The notes under the pieces were generated by a model, which saw nothing but the letters and a program-made list of their open reading frames with translations, had not been told where the DNA came from and did not search any database. From the IMG/VR virus record IMGVR_UViG_3300042545_000094, positions 1 to 60,104 of that record: 60,104 bases of DNA; one strand, written 5' to 3'. The stretch comes from a virus. The translations under genes and the position numbers were made by a program. Position 1 is the first letter of the stretch. The number at the start of each line of letters is the position of its first letter. Below, piece after piece: positions 43,009 through 50,559 of the stretch.

Positions 43009-44549
43009 GCTATATCTTCAATTTCTTTTCGATATAAGTCAATTATTTTTTCGTGGTTTGTTATGTTGTTCTGTAGCATTTTGTATAACTTATTTTCTAC
43101 ATCACTACCACTTATATGTACCACAGTCATAGGGTTCTTTTGCCCTGGTCTATTAATACGTGCATTGGCTTGCAGGTAGGTTTCAACACTAGTCACGGGA
43201 GAATACCAAATGATTACGTTAGCAGCTGTTAGTGTTAACCCGTGTGATGCAGCTTGAGGTTGTATGACTAGCACTTGCACGTTATCTGTGTCTTGGAAGT
43301 CTTGAATAATGTCGTGTCTTCTGTTGACGGGTACTGCTCCATTAATCACGCCACACGTGATGCCCTTATCTGTTAGGTATTTACGTAGTAACTCGATGGT
43401 GTGCGTGAATGGCACAAACACTAGTACTTTGTGTGACGCTTCTTCTATTACTTCTTGAATGGCTTTCAAGCGATTGCTAACGTCAAATTCAATGACCTCT
43501 CCACTATCCGTGTAGACAGCACCGCCTGAAATCTGTAGCAGCTTGTTAATGTTAGTGGCTGCGTTTACTGCCGATACACTTTCTCCAGCAGCGGAAATCA
43601 TCATCTGCTTCTTTAGTAGTCGGTAGTATTTAGTCTGTTGTGGTGACAACGGTGCATCACGTTCTACATAAGTTAAATCAGGTAAGTCTAAACACTGATT
43701 CTTCTCAAAACGGATAGCAGGTTGTAACACTTTATGCACGGTATCTTGTGCATCCTTTTTAGGTATCCAACGATAGGTACCTACCTTGTACATCACTTGG
43801 TCACGGAACTGCCCGTAGAACTTTGGTGTGTTGTCAGGGTTAATAATTTTAGCCAAGCCATAGGCATCTACTGGTGACTGTGCGGCTGGTGTGCCTGTGA
43901 GCATCCATACACCCTTGGTCTTTGATACAACTTCTTTCAGGGTCTTCCAACGGGTTGTCTGTGCGTTCTTATAAGCACTGGCTTCGTCAACTACGATTAG
44001 GTCAAAGCCACCGTTCATGATGTCGTTCTTAACAATCTCTACGCCATCAAAGTTAATGATGACGAACTCAGCACCTTGGGCAATAATCTTTTTGCGTTGC
44101 TTAGAATCACCATAGGCTACGTCGCAAGTGCGGTGAATAGCGAACTTAAACAAGTCCTGTTGCCATGCTGACTTCATGATGGATAGTGGGCAAATAACTA
44201 GTACGCGTCTAACCACACCTAAGTTCATTAGGTAGTCGGCTGCCCATATCACACTAGCGGTTTTACCCGTGCCTTGTTCGTTAAAGCAAAACGCTTTACG
44301 ATTTAATGTTAAGAACTCAGCAGTCTGCTTTTGGTGAGCAAACGGCTTGAACTTCCCAGGCCACTCGTATGCTGTGAGTATGCTATTTCTTGCTTGCGTT
44401 GCGCTTGACAGAGTGGTCTGAGTTTCTGCTGTAGGAGCGGTTGTCGCTGGCTGACTTAACCCTAAGGTTGCTCTTACTGCTTGAGCCCCCCTTGCTAAGT
44501 GGCTTAATGTGGTCGACGTCTTTACCATCCCCTTTGTGTACTTTTCCAT
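43005..44549 (-). CDS. SNF2/SF2-type helicase
   Basis: 514 residues with superfamily 2 motifs: Q-like FKPFAHQ (about 67-73), Walker A NEQGTGKT (90-97), DEAS (D188-E189), TGTPAAQ (about 217) and the C-terminal QANARINRPGQ (about 463-473), typical of SNF2-like translocases. It may remodel protein-DNA complexes or replication forks. The ATG at 44549 has GGAG 10 bases upstream. Its first 56 codons overlap the HNH gene in another frame and look low in complexity. Confidence 0.88.
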   Translation of the reverse strand: MEKYTKGMVKTSTTLSHLARGAQAVRATLGLSQPATTAPTAETQTTLSSATQARNSILTAYEWPGKFKPFAHQKQTAEFLTLNRKAFCFNEQGTGKTASVIWAADYLMNLGVVRRVLVICPLSIMKSAWQQDLFKFAIHRTCDVAYGDSKQRKKIIAQGAEFVIINFDGVEIVKNDIMNGGFDLIVVDEASAYKNAQTTRWKTLKEVVSKTKGVWMLTGTPAAQSPVDAYGLAKIINPDNTPKFYGQFRDQVMYKVGTYRWIPKKDAQDTVHKVLQPAIRFEKNQCLDLPDLTYVERDAPLSPQQTKYYRLLKKQMMISAAGESVSAVNAATNINKLLQISGGAVYTDSGEVIEFDVSNRLKAIQEVIEEASHKVLVFVPFTHTIELLRKYLTDKGITCGVINGAVPVNRRHDIIQDFQDTDNVQVLVIQPQAASHGLTLTAANVIIWYSPVTSVETYLQANARINRPGQKNPMTVVHISGSDVENKLYKMLQNNITNHEKIIDLYRKEIEDIA

Positions 44550-44667
44550 CTTTCATTAGCTCCGCACGGGCTGCATTACGCTTCGCCCTTTTTTTAATTT
44601 GGTCAGGTTTGCCCTGATATTCTTCATATTCTTTTTTGTATGGTCTAGCTTTGTTTACGTATGGCAT
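44383..44667 (-). CDS. HNH endonuclease
   Basis: 94 residues, basic, with the short HNH signature D52-H53-IKPLSKGG, N67 and N76. Strong GGAG site. Small HNH proteins of this type often serve packaging or act as homing nucleases. Its 3' 167 bases are shared with the helicase gene, so it has probably been overprinted or inserted into the helicase's 5' end. Confidence 0.82.
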   Translation of the reverse strand: MPYVNKARPYKKEYEEYQGKPDQIKKRAKRNAARAELMKDGKVHKGDGKDVDHIKPLSKGGSSSKSNLRVKSASDNRSYSRNSDHSVKRNASKK

Positions 44668-45031
44668 GGTTTTGCTCCGAGCGTAGTTTAGTCCCTACAT
44701 TATGACTCCCAAGGGCGTCTTTTATCAAGTGCATTCCCCATTCCGCCGCACACTCTACATGCAGTGACATAGTTACAAAATAATGCCTAAATTCTTCCTT
44801 AGGGTTAGCAACTGCGGCTAATTTAGCTATAGGGGATAAGTTGTGCTCAAACTCTTCTTTGGATATGTGCATACCGTTCCAAAATACTGCATCTTGGTGA
44901 CGTTCTATTTTGCGATTACGGCAACTAGGGTACATACATTCACATATAGTATCGTCCCCCCTATACCCATCAAACTCACCTTTTGCTTCGTCCAGCTTTT
45001 TACCCGCTGGTATGCCCTTACTGAAGCTCAT
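44645..45031 (-). CDS. Cys-containing hypothetical protein
   Basis: 128 residues with C30, C32, C37 and several His (HQDAVFWNGMHISKEEFEH), possibly zinc-binding. The rest is helical. It overlaps the Cas4-like gene start region upstream and the HNH gene downstream, so it belongs to the same transcript. No function recognised. Confidence 0.75.
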   Translation of the reverse strand: MSFSKGIPAGKKLDEAKGEFDGYRGDDTICECMYPSCRNRKIERHQDAVFWNGMHISKEEFEHNLSPIAKLAAVANPKEEFRHYFVTMSLHVECAAEWGMHLIKDALGSHNVGTKLRSEQNHAIRKQS

Positions 45032-45705
45032 CTTGTTTTCCTCTCACGATAATTGTGACACGTTTTAACTGGGCAATACCCACATAAAGGGCCAGACACT
45101 GCGTTCCATACACCTGTTTTAGTAGCCATATCAATACGCTCAATATCAAACTTGAAGTGCTCGATGTAAGCCGTACGGAAATCTGAACTGTGGTCTTTCT
45201 TAATAAAGTCTTTGCTGATAACAAATAGCAAGCCAGATTTAATCGTTTTGACCTGTGGGAAGTGTGTGAACAAAGCTGCCGCCACTAAATCCAACTGCTT
45301 AGTATCCGCATACTTAGCATTTTTACTAGTCTTATAGTCCACTGAATAAGCAGTATCACCGTTAATAATTACCAAGTCAGCGATGCCACGCCACCAAACA
45401 TCCTTAGCAAAGAAGTCACAAGCCACGTACTTACCATCACGGACTGCTATGCCAAGCTTTAACTCACAATGCTTCTTCCCTGGAATTTTCTTCAATGAGT
45501 CCAATAACTCCTGCATGAATGCAAACTGTGGGGGTATCGGAGTATCAGATTGGATGTAATCTTCAGCAGCTTTATGTAGCTCTTGCCCGTAGATAGTGGC
45601 TTCACTACCTTCGTCTTTAACATCCTTGGCAATCTTAAGATGGTAGTACTTCTTAGGACACTGTTGGAATGTTTTGATGCTACTGTATGACCAGCTAAAA
45701 CTCAT
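45028..45705 (-). CDS. Cas4-like PD-(D/E)XK exonuclease
   Basis: 225 residues. The nuclease core shows D110 in GIADLVI and D123-Y-K125 in SVDYKTSK, with Q-x-D-L-V after it. C16 (FQQCPKKYY) together with C208, C211 and C216 (CGYCPVKTC) can hold a 4Fe-4S cluster as in Cas4 and AddB. Phage relatives process DNA ends in recombination or degrade host DNA. No CRISPR array is present here. Confidence 0.9.
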   Translation of the reverse strand: MSFSWSYSSIKTFQQCPKKYYHLKIAKDVKDEGSEATIYGQELHKAAEDYIQSDTPIPPQFAFMQELLDSLKKIPGKKHCELKLGIAVRDGKYVACDFFAKDVWWRGIADLVIINGDTAYSVDYKTSKNAKYADTKQLDLVAAALFTHFPQVKTIKSGLLFVISKDFIKKDHSSDFRTAYIEHFKFDIERIDMATKTGVWNAVSGPLCGYCPVKTCHNYRERKTR

Positions 45706-45863
45706 GCTCTTTTCCTTCTTGGTTTAATTGCAGCAATACCTGATTCTTCTTTTTGTTTACGTGCTTCCATCATCTCATCGGCAAATTTGTAACACTCTTC
45801 TGGGCTTTTACCTGTCAACGATGCGAACATAGCAAAGCAATCTCTCAAATCTTCGTCATTCAT
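45702..45863 (-). CDS. Small hypothetical protein
   Basis: 53 residues, helical and charged (LRDCFAMFASLTGKSPEEC, then a basic tail PRRKRA). It overlaps the FkbM gene stop and the nuclease start by 4 bases each, which supports translation. Too short for most gene finders. Confidence 0.7.
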   Translation of the reverse strand: MNDEDLRDCFAMFASLTGKSPEECYKFADEMMEARKQKEESGIAAIKPRRKRA

Positions 45864-46570
45864 TTTTTCACCGCCAAGTTGTTTTGCCCAATCTCAGTTA
45901 TCTCGTAGCCCAAACCTTCTAGGTGTTCAAAGAGTGCTTTACGCTTCTCAGGGAACTTCCAAGTCCATGCTTCAAAGATAATCGGTGGGTAGTTGTTTTC
46001 ACGCAGGGTATGCTCTGCACCATGTAACACAGAAAGCTCGTGACCTTCTACATCAATCTTGATTAAACGAACCTTCTCATACTGCATCATGTCAAGAGGG
46101 ATAATTCTCATTCGCTCGCTAAAACCTTCGGACTTAACTTCGTAGTCCTTGGCACGTGTATCAAAGTCAATGCTAAAGGCCCCGATATTAGTCTCTTCTG
46201 CATAGTTTGGTAGCACGTAAGTAGTTACACGCTGCTCGTTACTTACACCCACTTGGTGCGCATGTACATTACTTAATCTGTTTAAGAAAATGTTGGCGCA
46301 TAATTGGTAATACACAATACGCTGAGGCTCAAAGGCTTCGAACTGTAAGTGTGGGTGTTGCTTGGCTAAAGGTACGACATAGCTTCCCAAATTAGCACCA
46401 ATGTCCAAAACAATGCCATCAGTATGCCCAGCCAATAGCTTAGCGGACTCAGCCTGTAGCTCCACCTCATAGCCACCAGTTCGTACATGATTACTAACAA
46501 TATCACTGTGCTTAAAAAGAGCATAGTTCAAGTCTCCGTCTGTAGCTAAATGGATTTCAGGTAGGCTCAT
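45860..46570 (-). CDS. FkbM-type methyltransferase
   Basis: 236 residues. SAM motif I LDIGANLGSY (about 55-64), acidic EAFEP (about 78) and IKIDVEGHELSVLHGAE (partly quoted, about 160-175) are hallmarks of the FkbM family, which O-methylates sugars. It overlaps the glycosyltransferase gene by 4 bases, so the two probably act in one pathway: modifying a glycan on the cell surface, a virion protein or DNA. Confidence 0.9.
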   Translation of the reverse strand: MSLPEIHLATDGDLNYALFKHSDIVSNHVRTGGYEVELQAESAKLLAGHTDGIVLDIGANLGSYVVPLAKQHPHLQFEAFEPQRIVYYQLCANIFLNRLSNVHAHQVGVSNEQRVTTYVLPNYAEETNIGAFSIDFDTRAKDYEVKSEGFSERMRIIPLDMMQYEKVRLIKIDVEGHELSVLHGAEHTLRENNYPPIIFEAWTWKFPEKRKALFEHLEGLGYEITEIGQNNLAVKK

Positions 46571-47349
46571 TTCAGATTGCCCCCTGCTTTAATGATGTCG
46601 CCACCGTAAACGTAGGTACCTACGTGCTCTAATTTAATAAATGGGTTAGCGTGAATCTTGCCACCGTTCTTCTTCCACAACTCACAGAAGTGGTAGTCCT
46701 CAGATAGCAAGCATCCTGACTCATCAATACTTGTAGCAAAATATTCTTTAACTTCAGGCTTTAGGTAGTTGCCGTCAGCATCTTTAACTGTGCTCGGTCT
46801 GTATGTTGGCACTTTATCAGCCAAATCTTCAAACACTTTACGTTTAATTAGCATGAAGCCTGTACCCCCATGACGCACTTCAACACATCCTGACTCGTCT
46901 GTGTGTAGCTCTTGACCCAATGAGTTATCAAAGTTCAATACAAAAGCACCCGAGTAGTCTTTCAACCCTGTGGTCTTGCCTAGCGATACGGCTTTCTCAA
47001 CTGCAACCCAGTCAACTTCTTTCTTTGGGTAGATACCGCAAGCAATATCTTTATCCGCAGCCATTAACTGAGCAACTGCGTTACCATCAAAGCCAATGTC
47101 AGCGTCGATAAACATCAGGTAATCAAACTTTTGTTCTAAGAAGATACGAGTAAGCTCGTTACGAGCGCGGGTAATCAACGATTCGTTACCCATCTGCACG
47201 AAATAGACTTGCACCCCAACCGATTGCATCTTGTTAATTGTTTGTAATACACCAACCATAAAGTGCCCTGTACACATACCACCATACATCGGCGTGGCAA
47301 TCATCAGGCTTGGCTTGTCTTTATTAATCTGTACTGTTTCTAAACTCAT
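46567..47349 (-). CDS. GT-A glycosyltransferase
   Basis: 260 residues. N-terminal nucleotide-binding strand (SLMIATPMYGG), metal-binding D82-A-D84 in FIDADIGF and a later DYHFCELWKKNGGKI segment match family-2-like GT-A transferases. It is placed in the replication arm rather than with fibre genes. Acceptor unknown. Confidence 0.88.
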   Translation of the reverse strand: MSLETVQINKDKPSLMIATPMYGGMCTGHFMVGVLQTINKMQSVGVQVYFVQMGNESLITRARNELTRIFLEQKFDYLMFIDADIGFDGNAVAQLMAADKDIACGIYPKKEVDWVAVEKAVSLGKTTGLKDYSGAFVLNFDNSLGQELHTDESGCVEVRHGGTGFMLIKRKVFEDLADKVPTYRPSTVKDADGNYLKPEVKEYFATSIDESGCLLSEDYHFCELWKKNGGKIHANPFIKLEHVGTYVYGGDIIKAGGNLK

Positions 47350-47513
47350 TTGTAATCCCTCTCTAAGTATCTTTGCACAAGTCGTGCGAATGTTTCAAAT
47401 CGTGCTATTTCATTACGTGCGTAGTTCGTGGGGAACCCCGCTTCGTACGCCCATAACACAATCTGTTCTCTGTTAATCGTTTCTTTCTCGGTCTTTTCGT
47501 TCTCGTTGCTCAC
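47346..47513 (-). CDS. Small hypothetical protein, GTG start
   Basis: 55 residues from GTG at 47513. Body NREQIVLWAYEAGFPTNYAR then ARFETFARLVQRYLERDYK is a compact helical fold with good composition. The stop overlaps the glycosyltransferase start by 3 bases. A GAGAAGAA site precedes it. The frame has no ATG, so it is easily missed. Confidence 0.65.
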   Translation of the reverse strand: MSNENEKTEKETINREQIVLWAYEAGFPTNYARNEIARFETFARLVQRYLERDYK

Positions 47514-47544
47514 GTTCTTCTCTCTGTTGTTCTTGCGGTGTCAT
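47473..47544 (-). CDS. Possible 23-residue ORF
   Basis: Starts with ATG overlapping the previous stop (ATGA) and encodes a very charged Gln/Arg/Glu-rich peptide (MTPQEQQREEREQRERK). It overlaps the following GTG gene in another frame. It may only couple translation of the two neighbours. Confidence 0.25.
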   Translation of the reverse strand: MTPQEQQREEREQRERKDRERND

Positions 47545-47729
47545 AGTAAATCGGTAATATGTTTCAGTTTCTTTGCTAACTCTCTGCGGAACTTTTTGTA
47601 GGCACGTCTTTCAATGTTTTGCACTGCTGTTCGGCTAATACCTAGAGCATCCGCAACTTCTTGTTGGTTCATACCGTCGTAGTCAATTCCCTGTACTTGG
47701 TTCGTTTTCCTGCTCTTTAGGTTTGTCAT
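47541..47729 (-). CDS. Sigma-region-4-like HTH protein
   Basis: 62 residues from the ATG at 47729. A longer frame from 47816 would overlap the preceding small gene completely. The segment 20-45 (MNQQEVADALGISRTAVQNI, then ERRAYKKFRREL) is the helix-turn-helix of sigma70 region 4. With no other sigma domains it could recruit or redirect host RNA polymerase, for example to late promoters. Confidence 0.75.
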   Translation of the reverse strand: MTNLKSRKTNQVQGIDYDGMNQQEVADALGISRTAVQNIERRAYKKFRRELAKKLKHITDLL

Positions 47730-47835
47730 CCTGTTTCTTTTTAAAAATACTGTCCCAATTTGATTCAAACTTTTCACGGTCTTGTATAGGTCTTGGAACA
47801 TCACCCTTACCGCCATTACCTTGTGGTCTAAACAT
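47683..47835 (-). CDS. Small conserved-type early protein
   Basis: 50 residues: a glycine-containing start (MFRPQGNGGKGDVPRP) then a charged helix with FESNWDSIFKKKQ. This layout recurs in small early proteins of podoviruses. It overlaps the HTH gene by 47 bases. Its start region TAAACATTGTTAT is a 10-of-13 match to the palindrome. Confidence 0.7.
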   Translation of the reverse strand: MFRPQGNGGKGDVPRPIQDREKFESNWDSIFKKKQDDKPKEQENEPSTGN

Positions 47836-47837
47836 TG

Positions 47838-48062
47838 TTATCTTCTTCCTTTTAAAACTTTAGTTCTTGGCTCGTTCAATATAGGCAACGGCACTTCCAG
47901 CCGTTTAACATAGTTATCAGGATGGCAACACCACTTATTACCCATGGACTTAATAATCTCTTGAGACTTATCCATGTTGTACTGGGGCATCAAATCATAC
48001 ACAACCCTGTATCGACCCGCAATCATTAATTGTTTAATTAAACTTCTATCATTTTCTGTCAT
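47838..48062 (-). CDS. Hypothetical early protein
   Basis: 74 residues, mixed alpha/beta, with a CC-H (WCCHPDNYVKRL) in the middle and a basic tail. The ATG overlaps the previous gene's end by 14 bases. No family recognised. Confidence 0.7.
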   Translation of the reverse strand: MTENDRSLIKQLMIAGRYRVVYDLMPQYNMDKSQEIIKSMGNKWCCHPDNYVKRLEVPLPILNEPRTKVLKGRR

Positions 48063-48303
48063 TTTTTTCTCTTATCTTCGCTTCTATCTTGTCAAACAGT
48101 TCACGGGTATAACCACCGATACCGCCTTCGTTACCATAACCACCAATGATTTCTTTAATCTCATCATCTGTTAGGTATTGCCACTGCCGTCGCTCTTCTA
48201 GCTTTCGTAATAAGATTTTTGCATGGTCAAACACACGTATGGCACGTCTACCCGTTTCTTTATTGACTTCCTCAAGCAAGTCAGCAAGTTCGTTATCAGT
48301 CAT
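48049..48303 (-). CDS. Hypothetical early protein
   Basis: 84 residues, helical and charged, with a Gly-rich turn (GGYGNEGGIGGYTREL). It overlaps its neighbours by 4 and 14 bases. One of a run of small early genes that often encode host-takeover factors. Specific role unknown. Confidence 0.72.
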   Translation of the reverse strand: MTDNELADLLEEVNKETGRRAIRVFDHAKILLRKLEERRQWQYLTDDEIKEIIGGYGNEGGIGGYTRELFDKIEAKIREKNDRK

Positions 48304-48599
48304 TTAATCCCATGCCTTTCTAAATAGTTAAGAAGTTCTTGGTATCTATCTGACACGCCTTTAGGGTCATGTGCTGGCCAAGACCTGTAACTGTATGCAA
48401 TAGCATTAAATTCTTCTTCGTTGAATGGCTTTGTTTGTGGTGTATAAATGTGTAGGCTTTTTCCATCATAAACACCGACTGGCTTACTCTGCTTATCCAA
48501 TTCTTCTACAAGTCTGCGAATCATGGCAGGTGCTTCACTTGGCACATATTGATGTAATTCGTCTAACTCATCCGCTAGTTTTAATGCTTCAGTTTTCAT
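48300..48599 (-). CDS. Hypothetical early protein
   Basis: 99 residues beginning with a helix (EALKLADELDELHQYV, then MIRRLVEELDKQ) common in short phage proteins, followed by a small domain (VGVYDGKSLHIY). Overlaps both neighbours by 4 bases. Function unknown. Confidence 0.75.
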   Translation of the reverse strand: MKTEALKLADELDELHQYVPSEAPAMIRRLVEELDKQSKPVGVYDGKSLHIYTPQTKPFNEEEFNAIAYSYRSWPAHDPKGVSDRYQELLNYLERHGIK

Positions 48600-48892
48600 T
48601 TCAACACCTCTACTGACTTAACTTGACGTGTTTCACCATCAAATATGTATTTAATGTTTGGCTTCTCATCGGGGTGAGCCAGTATGTTACCTCTTGGCGA
48701 TAATCGGATATGCTGAAACATCACAACATCTATCTTTATGGGTGTTGGTTTGATGCGGTATTCAGTATCAGGGTTCCACAAGGGGTCATTGTCGGGAATA
48801 TCTATCCAACGCCCTGTGTCGTAAGTTTTTGATTGAATCTCGGCACCATCCGCCCATGCCTTGATTAGCTCTGCGTGTTTATGTGGTTTCAT
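48596..48892 (-). CDS. Hypothetical early protein, W-rich repeat fold
   Basis: 98 residues. The pattern KAWADGAEIQ...GRWIDIPDNDPLWNPDTEYRIKP (shortened here) belongs to a widespread small phage protein whose role I do not know. The C-terminal half has strands ending with VKSVEVLK. Overlaps the preceding small gene by 4 bases. Confidence 0.78.
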   Translation of the reverse strand: MKPHKHAELIKAWADGAEIQSKTYDTGRWIDIPDNDPLWNPDTEYRIKPTPIKIDVVMFQHIRLSPRGNILAHPDEKPNIKYIFDGETRQVKSVEVLK

Positions 48893-49050
48893 TCCTCACT
48901 CCAATCACTGTAGTAATACTCATACACAGGTAACAATCCAAACAACCACGTGCCAATCTTTCGCTTTTCAAGAGTCCTACTGCGTATGACTGGGTTAAAT
49001 TTGTCGGGTGTATACCTAACTTGCATGTACTCAGTATCATCAATCTGCAT
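48889..49050 (-). CDS. Small hypothetical protein
   Basis: 53 residues (MQIDDTEYMQVRYTPDKF at the start), with basic RSRTLEKRK in the middle and a hydrophobic WLFGLLPVYEYYY that may touch the membrane. The ATG overlaps the previous stop (TGATG) and the stop overlaps the next start, so it is probably translated. Confidence 0.65.
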   Translation of the reverse strand: MQIDDTEYMQVRYTPDKFNPVIRSRTLEKRKIGTWLFGLLPVYEYYYSDWSEE

Positions 49051-49223
49051 CACTTCACCATGCAAGTGTAGGCAAGGTTATCCACACGAAACTGTTTCAT
49101 CAGCTCGCAGTCCTTCATAATTTGGTAGGTATATGTGGCGTTAGTCACAATGCTACCCAAGGCAAAGCCAATCAGTAACACAGTCAAAAAGTTTCTTAAT
49201 TTTTCAACCCAAACATCTTGCAT
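49050..49223 (-). CDS. Small membrane protein
   Basis: 57 residues with a strong GGAGAAGAAG site. One membrane segment (about 12-28, FLTVLLIGFALGSIVT) with a C-terminal part holding two cysteines. Possible inner-membrane host-interaction protein. Confidence 0.72.
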   Translation of the reverse strand: MQDVWVEKLRNFLTVLLIGFALGSIVTNATYTYQIMKDCELMKQFRVDNLAYTCMVK

Positions 49224-49233
49224 CTTCTTCTCC

Positions 49234-49413
49234 TTAAAATGGTGCTTCTTCAGGCACGTATGCCTCTCTTGTTACTGTAATCTTCTCAATCGTTTCGTAC
49301 TCTTCGGCAAAATGTTCAGCCTCTTCTTTGGTCTGAAACCGCCTAACTCTATTGCCGTTCTCATCTAGTATCTGATACCAAACGGTCTTATATTGACTTC
49401 GCAATGTCCTCAT
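49234..49413 (-). CDS. Small hypothetical protein
   Basis: 59 residues from the ATG at 49413 (GAGG 8 bases upstream). An ATG at 49425 is also possible. The sequence has strands TVWYQILDENGNRVRRF then a helix EEAEHFAEEYETIE, a small alpha/beta fold. It overlaps the previous gene by 26 bases. Confidence 0.68.
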   Translation of the reverse strand: MRTLRSQYKTVWYQILDENGNRVRRFQTKEEAEHFAEEYETIEKITVTREAYVPEEAPF

Positions 49414-49777
49414 AGTTATCCTCATCCCCTGCTTTTAATGTGTTGTGAAATGCTCTAATTGTTCTGCTCTCAGGGTTTTTCTCAAAAGACTTCTGTGCTT
49501 TTTGGTCTTTGATAAGTTGCTCAAACATATACCGCAACCCAACGTCACCAAATTTAGCCTCATAAAACCCATGCGTGTTTCGTACTTCAGGAATTTGCAT
49601 GTTACTTGGGTCTAATGCAAGCATTAGGTATAACAACCTAACCGCAATCCAATCACCCTTGCTGGCTACGATACCATTCACATACCATCTACCATCTTCA
49701 TACCCGTACAGCATGTTAGTGTCCCGCGATGTTTTATTTAGGTATGTAAAGGCTTCTAAACCTGTAGGTTTTCTCAT
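49388..49777 (-). CDS. Hypothetical early protein
   Basis: 129 residues with no motif I recognise. Middle part RWYVNGIVASKGDWIAVRLL looks folded. The stop of the HNH gene overlaps its start by 4 bases. Confidence 0.75.
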   Translation of the reverse strand: MRKPTGLEAFTYLNKTSRDTNMLYGYEDGRWYVNGIVASKGDWIAVRLLYLMLALDPSNMQIPEVRNTHGFYEAKFGDVGLRYMFEQLIKDQKAQKSFEKNPESRTIRAFHNTLKAGDEDNYEDIAKSI

Positions 49778-50559
49778 TTGTAATCCTTTAAGTTACTTTT
49801 AGTTGGCCAAGGTAAACTTCCATTTCTTATCTTGCTATACTGGCTATTACTACCACATACGTAAAGGTTCTCAGGACGGTTATCGTCGGGTACGTTGTTG
49901 ATGTGCAACACATATTCCCATCTATCTAGCAACCTACCGATAGCTTGCATAACAACCATTCTGTGTTCAGCTACATACTTGCCGACTCTATCAGGGCGTT
50001 CAAAAGCTACGAACTTATGCCCCGTTGCTTCGGTAACAAACTTACCGCCCTTCCATGTCGGTGCTAATTCACCTCTGTAATACTCTCTACGGCACTCTAT
50101 AGAGCAACACCCATAGCTTTGGCTAGGCGTTACATAAAAAGGTTTACCGCAGTTAAGGCAATCTTTTTCTTCACCGTTTCGGTTAGCTTCCCCTCTGCAC
50201 TTTACTGAACAATACATGTTTGCTTTGTCTGCTGTATGCATAGAGCGTCCTGGCTTAAAAATATCGCCACAGTTGGGACAAGGCTTCTCTGATAAATCTG
50301 CGCCGTTTGCACAGAAACACGCACGGCTACAGAAACGTCTGTTAGCCCCATGGTCTTTAGTAGCTCTAAATACTTTGCCACATTCTTCGCACGTAAAATC
50401 AAATCTCTCAGATGTAGTCTGTGCTATGTCCGCACACGCTCTACCGCAATACATAGCCTTAGCCTGACTAGGTGGACGTGAAAATTGCGTATTACAAATA
50501 GGGCAGTTTTTAACTACGTGAACAGTGCGTCTTTTTCTAGTTTGCTTAACAGTCGCCAT
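49774..50559 (-). CDS. Multi-zinc-finger HNH endonuclease
   Basis: 261 residues. Four tandem C-x2-C...C-x3-C zinc knuckles (about 19-40, 56-82, 93-118, 132-154) are followed by an HNH domain: EHRMVVMQAIGR and VLHINNVPDDNRPENL. The usual H-H pair reads H-I, so activity is less certain. Zinc fingers likely give DNA site recognition. It overlaps the polymerase gene end by 14 bases and is probably a homing element next to a highly conserved target gene. Confidence 0.85.
   Translation of the reverse strand: MATVKQTRKRRTVHVVKNCPICNTQFSRPPSQAKAMYCGRACADIAQTTSERFDFTCEECGKVFRATKDHGANRRFCSRACFCANGADLSEKPCPNCGDIFKPGRSMHTADKANMYCSVKCRGEANRNGEEKDCLNCGKPFYVTPSQSYGCCSIECRREYYRGELAPTWKGGKFVTEATGHKFVAFERPDRVGKYVAEHRMVVMQAIGRLLDRWEYVLHINNVPDDNRPENLYVCGSNSQYSKIRNGSLPWPTKSNLKDYK

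Noticed and set aside
45028-45705. Cas4-like protein as part of a CRISPR system
   Set aside because: No repeats arranged as an array and no cas1/cas2-like gene in the window. Stand-alone phage Cas4-like nucleases are common.
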